From the NCBI GenBank assembly GCA_028696435.1, contig JAQVHC010000069.1:1-6584 (forward strand): DNA of 6,584 nucleotides, given 5' to 3'. How positions within the stretch are numbered: position 1 is the stretch's first letter; each line of letters starts with the position of its first letter. The notes below the pieces were generated by a model. The model saw only the letters and a program-made list of their open reading frames with translations. It was not told the DNA's origin and made no database searches. The DNA comes from Actinomycetota bacterium. GTDB taxonomy: Bacteria > Actinomycetota > Humimicrobiia > Humimicrobiales > Humimicrobiaceae. Of the stretch, positions 1 to 6,574 are shown piece after piece. Made by a program: the position numbers and the translations under genes.

Positions 1-624
1 TTTGATAACAGTCTTAAAATCATTACAAAATGAGAGCCTTGCAACTGAATAATATGCATCAGCTTTGCTACTCCCCTCAAATATTTTTACCTGAGCTCTT
101 TTAAAAAGCTTGCTTGTCTCACATTTATAATTTTCTGAAATATAATTTAACGCTTCATCTAAACTCAGACCGGCTTTTATCAGCGAAGATAGGATATCTA
201 TTACATCAGGGAGTTCACTCTGTATTTTTCTGCTCTTTGTAGTAATCTTACTTTTTATAATTTGGGGAGGCAGAAAGTATATAATTACAGCACCGATAAG
301 CGCATGGTAGATTAGATTCTTTTTCCATAAAAAGCCGAACACTACTAAAAATATTAAGAAACTTATTGAAGAAATAATTCTTAATAAAAATAAACCCTCT
401 ATAGATTTTACTCTGACTCCAAAAATATTAACGCTACCCTCTTCCTCAAACAAAAGTTTTATATCATCATCTAACCCGGCTTTATTAAATTTACTAATGG
501 CATCTTCAGCCCGGCTCTCTAACGTATCAAAAACCAAACGAGCATCTTTATAATTAAAATTTATAAGAAATAAAAACATGAAAACTGAAATTAGAATGGC
601 GATTAAAATAATTATTAAATTCAT
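1..624 (-). CDS. tadC: TadC-like pilus assembly platform protein (partial, C-terminus beyond window)
   Basis: This is an inner-membrane platform protein of the Tad/Flp pilus machine, expected to work with TadB and the TadA/CpaF ATPase. The minus strand is open from an ATG at 622-624 to the window edge (208 codons, no stop), so the 3' end is missing. Visible parts are an N-terminal membrane segment (about residues 3-22), a charged cytoplasmic stretch (25-75), two further hydrophobic segments (about 80-99 and 103-118), and the start of a T2SSF (GspF-like) domain. The domain start shows the family pattern LPDVIDILSSLIKAGLSLDE at residues 138-157, after a PP motif at 119-120. The ATG overlaps the tadB stop in an ATGA arrangement, which suggests translational coupling; no strong Shine-Dalgarno is seen. 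TadB and TadC are paralogous, so the C label rests on gene order and on the LPD...AGLS motif. Family assignment is secure. Confidence 0.88.
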   Translation of the reverse strand, partial: MNLIIILIAILISVFMFLFLINFNYKDARLVFDTLESRAEDAISKFNKAGLDDDIKLLFEEEGSVNIFGVRVKSIEGLFLLRIISSISFLIFLVVFGFLWKKNLIYHALIGAVIIYFLPPQIIKSKITTKSRKIQSELPDVIDILSSLIKAGLSLDEALNYISENYKCETSKLFKRAQVKIFEGSSKADAYYSVARLSFCNDFKTVIK

Positions 625-1544
625 TTAATTACTCTATTACCCCCATAATAATTAATAAGTCTATTTATTATAAAAAACCCTACTACATTACTGAGCAAAA
701 CATATATAAGAATAAGAATTCCTGTCCCCGTAAATAAAACATTTATAATATTTTTATTAATTAAAATAATTACAATTATTGAAATTATGGGTATTAAAGT
801 TATCAAATATGACGTATAGCGAGGGCCAGAGCTTAAAATTTTAATATATCTTTCCATATTCTTCTTTTCCCTTATATATTCAACCTGATCTTTTAGAAAT
901 TCTATTAAATCCACTCCCTTATCATTTGCAGCAATAAGACCGATGAGAACTACTTCAATTAAGGGGCTACTGTTCCTTGTAATCATATTTTTTAAAGCTT
1001 CATTTAATAACAAGCCTTTCCGGGTATCATTTAGTACTAATTCAAATTCTCTCTTTAAAGGATATTCTGTATCCTCCAGAGTTTTTTGTATGCAGTTTAA
1101 AATATTAGGATTTCCATATAAATAGCCAGTCAAATCTAATAAAAATTGTTCAAGTTGTTCTTCTTTCTTAATATTTTCTCTTTTTCTTCTTAAATTAATA
1201 TAAATAAAAAATATAAATATACTTACAATTAGCAGCAATATTGAAAAAATAAGACCGATTTTAAAAAACAAACCTGCAAAGAAAATAAGAGAAAACAATA
1301 CAGAAATTAAAATTAAAAATTCACCTGCATCCAGACTCAAATTGTTCCTGTTAATCCAGATTGTAATTTTATCCATAAAATTATGCGTTTGATTATCTTT
1401 AATTACTAAATTTGAGTTACCGGATACTCTGAGAATTCTGTTAACAATATTTTTCTGCCTGTCAATAATAAAAATTGCTACTGCGCTGAATATGTACAGC
1501 AATCCCAGCCCGACACATATAGAAATTATTACAGATACTCTAAT
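621..1544 (-). CDS. tadB: TadB-like pilus assembly platform protein
   Basis: Polytopic membrane protein of the T2SSF/GspF family, the partner of TadC in the Tad pilus inner-membrane platform. Using the only usual start codon in frame, TTG at 1500-1502, it has 293 residues. Hydrophobic segments lie at about 1-13, 62-100, 229-250 and 258-279 (TTG numbering), with a cytoplasmic T2SSF-like helical domain at about 116-225. I extend the start to ATT at 1542-1544 (307 residues). A strong ribosome binding site (AGAGGTGA, 1551-1558) sits 6 bases upstream of it, no such site precedes the TTG, and the 14 added residues complete a full-length first membrane segment instead of a 13-residue stub. With this start the gene overlaps the end of tadA/cpaF by 16 bases. 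Its TGA stop overlaps the tadC ATG. The family is confident; the start is an inference. Confidence 0.85.
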   Translation of the reverse strand: MRVSVIISICVGLGLLYIFSAVAIFIIDRQKNIVNRILRVSGNSNLVIKDNQTHNFMDKITIWINRNNLSLDAGEFLILISVLFSLIFFAGLFFKIGLIFSILLLIVSIFIFFIYINLRRKRENIKKEEQLEQFLLDLTGYLYGNPNILNCIQKTLEDTEYPLKREFELVLNDTRKGLLLNEALKNMITRNSSPLIEVVLIGLIAANDKGVDLIEFLKDQVEYIREKKNMERYIKILSSGPRYTSYLITLIPIISIIVIILINKNIINVLFTGTGILILIYVLLSNVVGFFIINRLINYYGGNRVIK

Positions 1545-2731
1545 TTATAATCACCTCTTTCGCCAAGATTACTATCAATCAATAAAAACTCCTTTAACCT
1601 CCGGCTGCATATGTTTAAATTCCCATCTTTCTCACAATCCAAAAATAAAATTACATCAATTGCTCTTGATATCATTCTTTTTGCAACATAATTACTTATG
1701 TTAGCTTTATACTCCATTACCAGTGTCTCCAGTCTTAGAAAAGCATCAAAAGCAGAATCTGCATGAATGGTTGTAAAACTTCCTCTATGACCTGTGTTTA
1801 ATGCCTGCAGCATCTGGTACGCTGACATTGAGTCTCTCACCTCACCGACTATAATCCTGTCTGCTTTCATTCTTAATGTTTCAAATATTAGTCTGTCCTG
1901 ATTAATCTCATTGTCATACTCTCTCGATTTTACCCTCGTATACAACATTCTTACGTAAGGATGTTCTTTAAGTTTTATTTCTGGAACATCCTGAATAATA
2001 TTAATAAATTCATTTTTTGGAATTAACTTCGCCAGCGTATTAAGTAGAGTAGTTTTCCCGGAACCCATAGAGCCTGCAATTAGAATGTTTTTCTTGTTAT
2101 TTACTGATTCTTTTAAAATATCATAGTGTTTTTTAGTGAACATATTTAATCTTAACAGGTCATCTAATTCAAAATCTATGCAATTAAAAACCCTTATTGA
2201 AATATATACTCTGTCCGAAACGGGAGGAATAACAATTGAACACCTGCTACCATCGTAAAGTTCTGTGTTTAAGAACGGAACCCTCTGATCAACTGTTTTA
2301 CCGGAGTAACTTTTTATTCTATCTATTATAAGATATACCTCATCAATATTAGCAAAAACTCTACCAAGGTATTCTTTTACTCCATTTCTTATTATTACCA
2401 TTTCGACATCCTGAACAAAAATATCGGTTACTTCTTTATCCTGGATGAATTTTTCCAGCACTCCCAATCCGAAGACTTCTGAGAATAATTCATTTATTAA
2501 TTCATCCTCAATATCAAAATCAAAATATGCATATTTTTTCTCAATTTCCTCTTTTAAAAGCATATACAGCTTGTCCTTAAAATAATCTCTGTTTGAGAAA
2601 TTATCATTTACAAAAAAATTGCCGTTCTTAATTTTCTCCTTAACTGAACCTATTAATTCTTTCCCATCTTCTCTGCTTAACTTTTTCCCCTCATAAAGTC
2701 TATCTTTTAACATTGCTCCTGGTTTCCTCAC
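1529..2731 (-). CDS. cpaF: TadA/CpaF-type pilus secretion ATPase
   Basis: Cytoplasmic hexameric ATPase of the type II/IV secretion superfamily that powers Tad pilus assembly. It has 400 residues from GTG 2729-2731. The N-terminal domain (about 50-205) includes the CpaF-typical VTDIFV and RVPFLNTELYDGSR stretches. The ATPase core has Walker A GSMGSGKTT (220-228), an Asp-box region NIIQDVPEIKL (244-254), Walker B with ADRIIVGEVRD (290-300), the family signature MLQALNTGHRGSFTTIHADS (307-326) and its His box HADS. All catalytic blocks look intact. The Asp-box has Gln where relatives often have Glu. The start is uncertain: GTG 2731 has no ribosome binding site, while ATG at 2711-2713 (codon 7) is preceded by purine-rich GAGGAAACCAGGAG, although at imperfect spacing. 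Either start overlaps the preceding ATPase gene (by 32 or 14 bases), so coupling is likely. Confidence 0.95.
   Translation of the reverse strand: MRKPGAMLKDRLYEGKKLSREDGKELIGSVKEKIKNGNFFVNDNFSNRDYFKDKLYMLLKEEIEKKYAYFDFDIEDELINELFSEVFGLGVLEKFIQDKEVTDIFVQDVEMVIIRNGVKEYLGRVFANIDEVYLIIDRIKSYSGKTVDQRVPFLNTELYDGSRCSIVIPPVSDRVYISIRVFNCIDFELDDLLRLNMFTKKHYDILKESVNNKKNILIAGSMGSGKTTLLNTLAKLIPKNEFINIIQDVPEIKLKEHPYVRMLYTRVKSREYDNEINQDRLIFETLRMKADRIIVGEVRDSMSAYQMLQALNTGHRGSFTTIHADSAFDAFLRLETLVMEYKANISNYVAKRMISRAIDVILFLDCEKDGNLNICSRRLKEFLLIDSNLGERGDYKLEYL
1551..1558 (-). promoter_or_regulatory. Ribosome binding site that decides the tadB start
   Basis: On the minus strand this reads AGAGGTGA, followed by six bases (TTATAA) and then ATT. 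It lies inside the last codons of the tadA/cpaF gene. The spacing fits initiation at ATT 1542-1544 and does not fit the TTG at 1500-1502, which is about 48 bases further on. The match to the anti-Shine-Dalgarno is good; its use with ATT is inferred. Confidence 0.6.
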
Positions 2732-3554
2732 ATATCATTTGTGAAATTTTACCTATATCCTTGAAAAAATTTGTATTTAAAATATTAACTTTATTAAACA
2801 TAAATTTGCTCTTGTTGAATTTATTATCAAATCTTATAAAAGCATAAACAGGTATTTTAATAACTTTTGAGATATCAAAAACTTTAAAAAAATATATAAA
2901 TTTCTTTTTATTTATTATCAGCTTAATTTTTGACTCATTTATTGAAAACTTCTTTACAAGAATTTCAATCAAATTTGAAACACGCGCAATGCTTTCAACA
3001 GAATACTCACTTATTACAAAGACTTCATTTGAAATTTTAAGAACATCCAGAATAAGACCATTTATAACTGTTTGCGTATCTACAATAGTGTATTCATAAT
3101 CCATAGAAACATAATCTATCAAGTTATTGACAGCTCCTTTTTTAACATTTTCAGCAAGAAGAGGGTCGGGTATACCCTTCAATACATCCATATTTTTGCA
3201 TATATTTTTAGTAAATTCGTTATACTTTTCAGGAAATCTGAGTGCAAGTTCCAGGGATTTATCTTTTTCTACATCAAATAAAACTCCAAAATCTCCCGGA
3301 GAGCTATCAAGTTCCATTAATAGTGTTTTATTTCCCGCTATTTGTGATAGAAATAATGCAAGAGTTATAGCAATAGAAGTCTTACCAGCACCACCTTTAT
3401 TGGACAGGATTGTAATAATTATATTCTTTTTAGTGTAATTCTGCTGGTTCTCAATATTTTTAGTGGCTACATGTTTTGGCTCTGCGCCAGCAGGACTTTT
3501 ACAAATAACAGTATTTTTATTTTTATTTTCTAAATTAATAAAAGTTTCCATCAT
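2700..3554 (-). CDS. Second ParA/MinD-type ATPase of the Tad locus
   Basis: A 284-residue P-loop ATPase of the ParA/MinD (SIMIBI) class. A polar, probably flexible N-terminal extension (about 1-43) precedes the deviant Walker A KGGAGKTS (53-60). This motif has both the signature lysine (K55 region, KGG) and the canonical P-loop lysine, so ATP binding and dimerisation should be possible. Walker A' is MELDSSPGDFG (80-90) and Walker B is YTIVDT (155-160); a KLIINKKK strand follows at 211-218, as in other members. The C-terminal third is rich in Lys, Phe and Asn and is not clearly recognisable. It begins with tandem ATG codons (3549-3554) and has no evident Shine-Dalgarno. It lies 41 bases after the SAF gene and overlaps tadA/cpaF. 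Its role is inferred from context: a TadZ/CpaE-like localisation or assembly factor, additional to the larger TadZ-like protein at the head of the operon. It lacks a receiver-like domain. Confidence 0.85.
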   Translation of the reverse strand: MMETFINLENKNKNTVICKSPAGAEPKHVATKNIENQQNYTKKNIIITILSNKGGAGKTSIAITLALFLSQIAGNKTLLMELDSSPGDFGVLFDVEKDKSLELALRFPEKYNEFTKNICKNMDVLKGIPDPLLAENVKKGAVNNLIDYVSMDYEYTIVDTQTVINGLILDVLKISNEVFVISEYSVESIARVSNLIEILVKKFSINESKIKLIINKKKFIYFFKVFDISKVIKIPVYAFIRFDNKFNKSKFMFNKVNILNTNFFKDIGKISQMICEETRSNVKR

Positions 3555-3595
3555 TAAAAGAGAATAATAGCTGGATATTAATTAGCGGGCATTGA

Positions 3596-4558
3596 TTAGA
3601 TGCCCTCCACTATAATTTTATAATCATCATTTTTGGTCAGCCTTGCAATAAAAGGAGCTTCTTTGATATTACATTTCAGGTAAATACTGGTAACAACACT
3701 ATTACTTAGAAAATTGTTTTTATCGTTACCCAGAACATCTTTTTCGATACATATTATTTCAAGATTTCTCACTATAACCTGGCCATTAACCAGTATTATA
3801 TTTTCAGACAATTTAAGTGTTGCATTATCAATATAATCACCATTTATTAAAAAGCTATTATTATCGCCACCCATGTTTTCGTTTTTTATATTTTCGCTTT
3901 TTATATCGCCATTGTTTACATCCGCACTACTTACATCCTCATTACTTATGTCCTCACTACTTATATTTTTGCTATCTGTATTCTCACTACTTGCATAATT
4001 TTCGTTATCTTCTTTATTACCTTCTCTTTTCTGCTCACTTACTTGATTAAAAAATATACTGTTATTAATACTACTAATGACACCGGTGTCTGAAAGACCT
4101 CTATAATCCACATATATTAAATCTTTGTCATATACGGTTGATACTATAGATATGCAATCACCGGTCTTTAACTCCTCCAGCACAGGTTCTGTGTATTGCA
4201 CATTAACTGTTATTAAAACATCACCATCTGATAGATTGTCGAAAATGCGAGGTTCAGCTTTTTCTTTATCAAACATATCGCCGGAAATATAATCATCTTT
4301 TCTTCTTTCAATATTAATAACTTTGCCGGCTATTTCTCCCTTATCTGTCAAATAGTTTTCAGGTAATGAATTATTATAATATTCTTTAAATTCCAGGTCC
4401 TCTTCACTAACCTTTTCGCCAGCATTAATATTTCTGGATGCAACAATTATCTCTTTCTTATCCAGATAGTTATTAAGTAATAAATAAAACGCCAGTCCTA
4501 TAATAACTGAGCCTGTTATTGCAAGTATTAAATATTTGCTGTAATATCTCTTCCCCAT
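3596..4558 (-). CDS. cpaB: CpaB/RcpC-like SAF-domain pilus assembly protein with internal repeat
   Basis: A 320-residue membrane-anchored Tad pilus assembly protein. It has a short basic N-terminus (KRYYSK), one membrane segment at about 9-29, then an extracytoplasmic SAF domain (about 36-95) recognisable by IIVASRNINAGEKVSEEDL and by GEIAGKVINIERRKDDYIS. An RcpC/CpaB-like region follows at about 105-320, with GDVLITVNV, LKTGDCISIVSTV and, at the end, the family-like APFIARLTKNDDYKIIVEG. This region is interrupted by a low-complexity acidic/Asn-Ser stretch (about 174-236) that contains nine 5-residue repeats. In Tad systems CpaB/RcpC family members act in the periplasm or at the outer envelope; the exact job here is not known. 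The start is ATG 4556-4558 with AAAAGGA eight bases upstream, lying 13 bases after the tadZ stop. Confidence 0.88.
   Translation of the reverse strand: MGKRYYSKYLILAITGSVIIGLAFYLLLNNYLDKKEIIVASRNINAGEKVSEEDLEFKEYYNNSLPENYLTDKGEIAGKVINIERRKDDYISGDMFDKEKAEPRIFDNLSDGDVLITVNVQYTEPVLEELKTGDCISIVSTVYDKDLIYVDYRGLSDTGVISSINNSIFFNQVSEQKREGNKEDNENYASSENTDSKNISSEDISNEDVSSADVNNGDIKSENIKNENMGGDNNSFLINGDYIDNATLKLSENIILVNGQVIVRNLEIICIEKDVLGNDKNNFLSNSVVTSIYLKCNIKEAPFIARLTKNDDYKIIVEGI
3863..3997 (-). repeat. Nine-unit degenerate 15-bp tandem repeat in the SAF gene
   Basis: Nine consecutive 15-bp units stay in the reading frame and encode five-residue repeats (residues 188-232): YASSE, NTDSK, NISSE, DISNE, DVSSA, DVNNG, DIKSE, NIKNE, NMGGD. 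The consensus is [D/N]-[I/V]-x-[S/N]-[E/D]. Several DNA units differ by only a few bases, for example the units at 3983-3997, 3953-3967 and 3938-3952. This suggests expansion by slippage or recombination. The encoded segment is hydrophilic and probably disordered, and is placed inside the extracytoplasmic part of the protein. Confidence 0.85.
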
Positions 4559-4566
4559 TGCATTAG

Positions 4567-4573
4567 TCCTTTT
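4567..4573 (-). promoter_or_regulatory. Ribosome binding site of the SAF-domain gene
   Basis: Reads AAAAGGA on the minus strand, eight bases before the ATG at 4556-4558, and overlaps the TAA stop of the TadZ-like gene (4572-4574). This supports the chosen SAF start and suggests coupled translation. Confidence 0.65.
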
Positions 4574-6059
4574 AGTCGCAGGTTAATAAATTAAATATTC
4601 TCTCTGCCAGGTGATTGAAACTTTTAATGTTGCTAAAATTAAAATTTAAAAATTCTGTCTTTCCTCTTAAAATTTCACTTTCATCTATAAATACAAAATC
4701 CTTTAAATTAAAAAAGCTTCCAATATTATTTTTAAGCAGTCCTGACCCATTTGCCCTGCTATATTTGTTTATAATTAACAGTTTTTCCATGTCATCGTAA
4801 AAAAATCTATTATTTATCTCTATAAGCCTGCCAATGCTTCCGGGAGTATCATCGGACACCATTATCAGTAAATCAGCCAGATCTATTACTCCAAGTAATG
4901 AGTCATCAAACTTATTGGGTAAATCAAATATTATTAAATGATATTTTTTTCTGGCAACATCGGCCAGACAATAAATATCCTGCAAATCTATATTCATGGA
5001 CATTTCATATGTTGGCGGAGCCTGCAATACATCCAGATTTTCCCTGACCTTTATCACTGAATTTCTTAGAGAATCTCTATTATAGCCATCAACAAAATTC
5101 AAAATATTCGGTGATTTTGGGATACCGAGATAGTAACTTATATCTCCCCCTCCCTCAGAAAAATTAAGATCGACCAGCAACGTATTAATTTTTTTAAGCA
5201 TAAAAGCCAGAAAAATTGAAATTGTAGTGCTTCCTACTCCGCCTTTTGCTCTGGATAACACAATCACCTTTTGTTTTATGGTTTTGATACTCATATTTTT
5301 TAAATCATTTTCCGTCATTAAATCTCTATCACTATAAAATTTTACATAACTCCTTTTAGAATCTGACCCGGGAACTCCCGGATATTCAATATCATCTTTA
5401 CATTCATTTTTTATTTCATCATTTTTCTCTTTATTCACGGATGGGTTTATATTACTTAAATTATTAACAAAATTTTGAGAAGCATCTTTATCTGTCTCTT
5501 TACCCATCTCCTCTTCCACCTCTCTGCTGCATACCAGTTTATTTTTCTCTTCTGCTTCGATTTCGGTTTTAGAATTATTTTCTCTAATCCCTTTATCCTT
5601 TTTATTATTCTCAGGGTTCTGATACAAAGTTATCCTCCTGCTGACATCTGGCTTTAATAAGCCTCTGACACATTTTTTAAAGCCGAATCGCCTGTTTTTC
5701 CTGTCCGCAGATTTCCTATCCGCCTCTCTCAATATTATATTTTCAACCTCATCCTCATTTATAGGCAGGCTAATATCTTTCCCCAGAATATAAACACTGA
5801 TATCCTTCCTGGTGGCTTTTTCTATAATTTCAGGTAAATTAGAGATTTTTCTGCTTATAATAATTAAACCAATCTTTTCATACTCCAGAATAAAGCTTAC
5901 AGCAAAATAACTGCTTAAATTTATGAAATTGAACCTGTCACCTAGCTTATTTAACTTCTGGAATTTTTTAAATGTAGCAGTATCTCTATCAGCTACAATC
6001 ACGTTGAAAGAATTTATGCTTTTATTTATTTCACTATTAAGTTTAGCGTATATACTCAT
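4572..6059 (-). CDS. tadZ: TadZ/CpaE-like pilus localisation ATPase with receiver-like N-terminus
   Basis: A 495-residue ParA/MinD-family protein of the TadZ/CpaE group, which localises Tad pilus complexes in the cell. The N-terminus (about 17-110) looks like an atypical response-regulator receiver fold: a strand FNVIVADRD with acidic residues, then LIIISRK where the phosphoacceptor Asp would normally sit, so phosphorylation is unlikely. A long, highly charged Lys/Glu/Asn linker (about 112-262) follows. The ATPase domain has Walker A KGGVGSTT (272-279), which keeps the signature lysine but has Ser in place of the canonical P-loop lysine, as in known TadZ/CpaE proteins. Walker A' is LLVDLNFSEGG (294-304) and Walker B HLIIFDLP (374-381). 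The linker is much longer than usual. It is the first gene of the operon, just downstream of the proposed promoter. ATG 6057-6059 was chosen; no clear Shine-Dalgarno precedes it, so the start is less certain than the family. Confidence 0.92.
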   Translation of the reverse strand: MSIYAKLNSEINKSINSFNVIVADRDTATFKKFQKLNKLGDRFNFINLSSYFAVSFILEYEKIGLIIISRKISNLPEIIEKATRKDISVYILGKDISLPINEDEVENIILREADRKSADRKNRRFGFKKCVRGLLKPDVSRRITLYQNPENNKKDKGIRENNSKTEIEAEEKNKLVCSREVEEEMGKETDKDASQNFVNNLSNINPSVNKEKNDEIKNECKDDIEYPGVPGSDSKRSYVKFYSDRDLMTENDLKNMSIKTIKQKVIVLSRAKGGVGSTTISIFLAFMLKKINTLLVDLNFSEGGGDISYYLGIPKSPNILNFVDGYNRDSLRNSVIKVRENLDVLQAPPTYEMSMNIDLQDIYCLADVARKKYHLIIFDLPNKFDDSLLGVIDLADLLIMVSDDTPGSIGRLIEINNRFFYDDMEKLLIINKYSRANGSGLLKNNIGSFFNLKDFVFIDESEILRGKTEFLNFNFSNIKSFNHLAERIFNLLTCD

Positions 6060-6104
6060 AAATGTTTATAAGTAATTGCATAATATAAAGAAATTTGTTT
6101 TAAT

Positions 6105-6133
6105 AGAATAAAATATATTGATAGCTATGTCAA
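6105..6133 (-). promoter_or_regulatory. Candidate sigma-A-type promoter of the tad operon
   Basis: On the minus strand there is a perfect -35 box TTGACA (6128-6133), a 17-bp spacer, and a -10 box TATTCT (6105-6110, four of six consensus bases). It would give a 5' leader of roughly 40 bases before the TadZ-like start. It is the best promoter match in the divergent region. Assigned from consensus only. Confidence 0.55.
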
Positions 6134-6153
6134 TACTATTTCTATACACATTT

Positions 6154-6183
6154 TATACTATATAAAAATATACATATAGTATA
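6154..6183. promoter_or_regulatory. Inverted repeat, candidate operator of the antitoxin gene
   Basis: Ten-base arms TATACTATAT (6154-6163) and ATATAGTATA (6174-6183) are perfect inverted copies separated by 10 bases. The repeat runs up to and overlaps the proposed antitoxin -10 box. Phd/YefM antitoxins are known to repress their own operons by binding palindromes in this position, so autoregulation is a reasonable inference. The high AT content makes chance matches more likely than usual. Confidence 0.45.
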
Positions 6184-6187
6184 TAAT
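6182..6187 (+). promoter_or_regulatory. Candidate -10 box of the antitoxin gene
   Basis: A perfect TATAAT lies 66 bases before the antitoxin ATG. No good -35 hexamer is found 16-18 bases upstream; that place is taken by the inverted repeat (TATATA/CTATAT). In such AT-rich sequence a TATAAT alone is weak evidence. Confidence 0.35.
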
Positions 6188-6209
6188 TATAGATTATGCC
6201 TGAACATAA

Positions 6210-6230
6210 ATTTAAATGTACAATTTAAAT
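6210..6230. repeat. Paired ATTTAAAT palindromes in the antitoxin leader
   Basis: Two identical 8-bp self-complementary sequences (6210-6217 and 6223-6230) flank GTACA, ending about 11 bases before the antitoxin ribosome binding site. This could be a second regulator site or a weak mRNA hairpin near the start; it could also be a chance effect of base composition. Confidence 0.3.
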
Positions 6231-6240
6231 AACCTTTTAG

Positions 6241-6248
6241 AAAAGGAG
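6241..6248 (+). promoter_or_regulatory. Ribosome binding site of the antitoxin gene
   Basis: AAAAGGAG followed by TTTTT and ATG at 6254. Near-consensus and well spaced; it is one of the strongest ribosome binding sites in the window and fixes the start. Confidence 0.75.
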
Positions 6249-6253
6249 TTTTT

Positions 6254-6574
6254 ATGGAACATATAATAGGAATCACAAATGCCAGAAATAATATCAAGGA
6301 AATAGTAGATGCAATATCTGATAAGAATGATACGTACATTATCACAAGAGGTTGTGTTCCTGAAGCAGTGATTATATCTTACAAAAGATATATAGAACAA
6401 AAGAATCTTCTAAAAATTGTTGAAGAACTCAAATATGAAAAATCAATAAAAAAATCACAGCTTCAGTTTAAGAAATGGCTGGACCAGAAAGGTTTTGATA
6501 CAAGCAGAATATCTGAAGAAGAAATTGGAGATATGATTAAAAATCTGCAGATTAATAATAATGCTGGTTCTTAG
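6254..6574 (+). CDS. Phd/YefM-type antitoxin
   Basis: A 106-residue protein of the Phd/YefM antitoxin family, the DNA-binding, toxin-neutralising half of a type II toxin-antitoxin module. The N-terminal domain (about 5-50) shows the family pattern: ITNARNNIKEIVDAI, the strand DTYIITRGCVPEAVIIS, then the helix YKRYIEQ. The C-terminal half (50-106) is charged and helical (KWLDQKGF, ISEEEIGDMI) and would be the toxin-binding part; it shows no family I can name. The start is firm: AAAAGGAG at 6241-6248 with five bases to the ATG. The gene is divergent from the pilus operon and shares its 194-bp control region. No toxin gene is complete in the window; one would be expected immediately downstream, beyond 6584. 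An orphan Phd-like regulator is also possible. Confidence 0.85.
   Translation: MEHIIGITNARNNIKEIVDAISDKNDTYIITRGCVPEAVIISYKRYIEQKNLLKIVEELKYEKSIKKSQLQFKKWLDQKGFDTSRISEEEIGDMIKNLQINNNAGS

Noticed and set aside
1492..1704. Plus-strand open frame across the tadB-cpaF junction
   Set aside because: Antisense to two well-supported genes, with His/Leu-rich composition typical of a shadow frame.
3127..3438. Plus-strand open frame of 103 codons
   Set aside because: It lies wholly antisense to the MinD-like ATPase gene, which has clear motifs. No domain was recognised.
3863..3997. CRISPR-like array
   Set aside because: The 15-bp units are contiguous, in frame and without spacers, so this is a coding tandem repeat.
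3817..4050. Plus-strand open frame with a Tyr/His/Leu-rich repetitive protein
   Set aside because: It is the antisense of the 15-bp repeat in the SAF gene; its repetitive composition comes from that repeat, and it has no ribosome binding site or family resemblance.
1..6059. Type II secretion or type IVa pilus operon
   Set aside because: The combination of CpaF-type ATPase, paired TadB/TadC short T2SSF proteins, SAF/CpaB protein and TadZ-like ATPase is specific to Tad/Flp systems; GspD/PilQ, PilM or PilT-type proteins are absent.
6118..6148. Alternative plus-strand promoter TTGATA ... TCTATA/TATACA
   Set aside because: The -10 matches are weak or wrongly spaced (17 or 19), and it would give a leader over 100 bases; the TATAAT at 6182 is simpler, though this one cannot be excluded.
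6212..6400. Minus-strand open frame of 62 codons
   Set aside because: Antisense to the antitoxin gene, which has a strong ribosome binding site and family motif.
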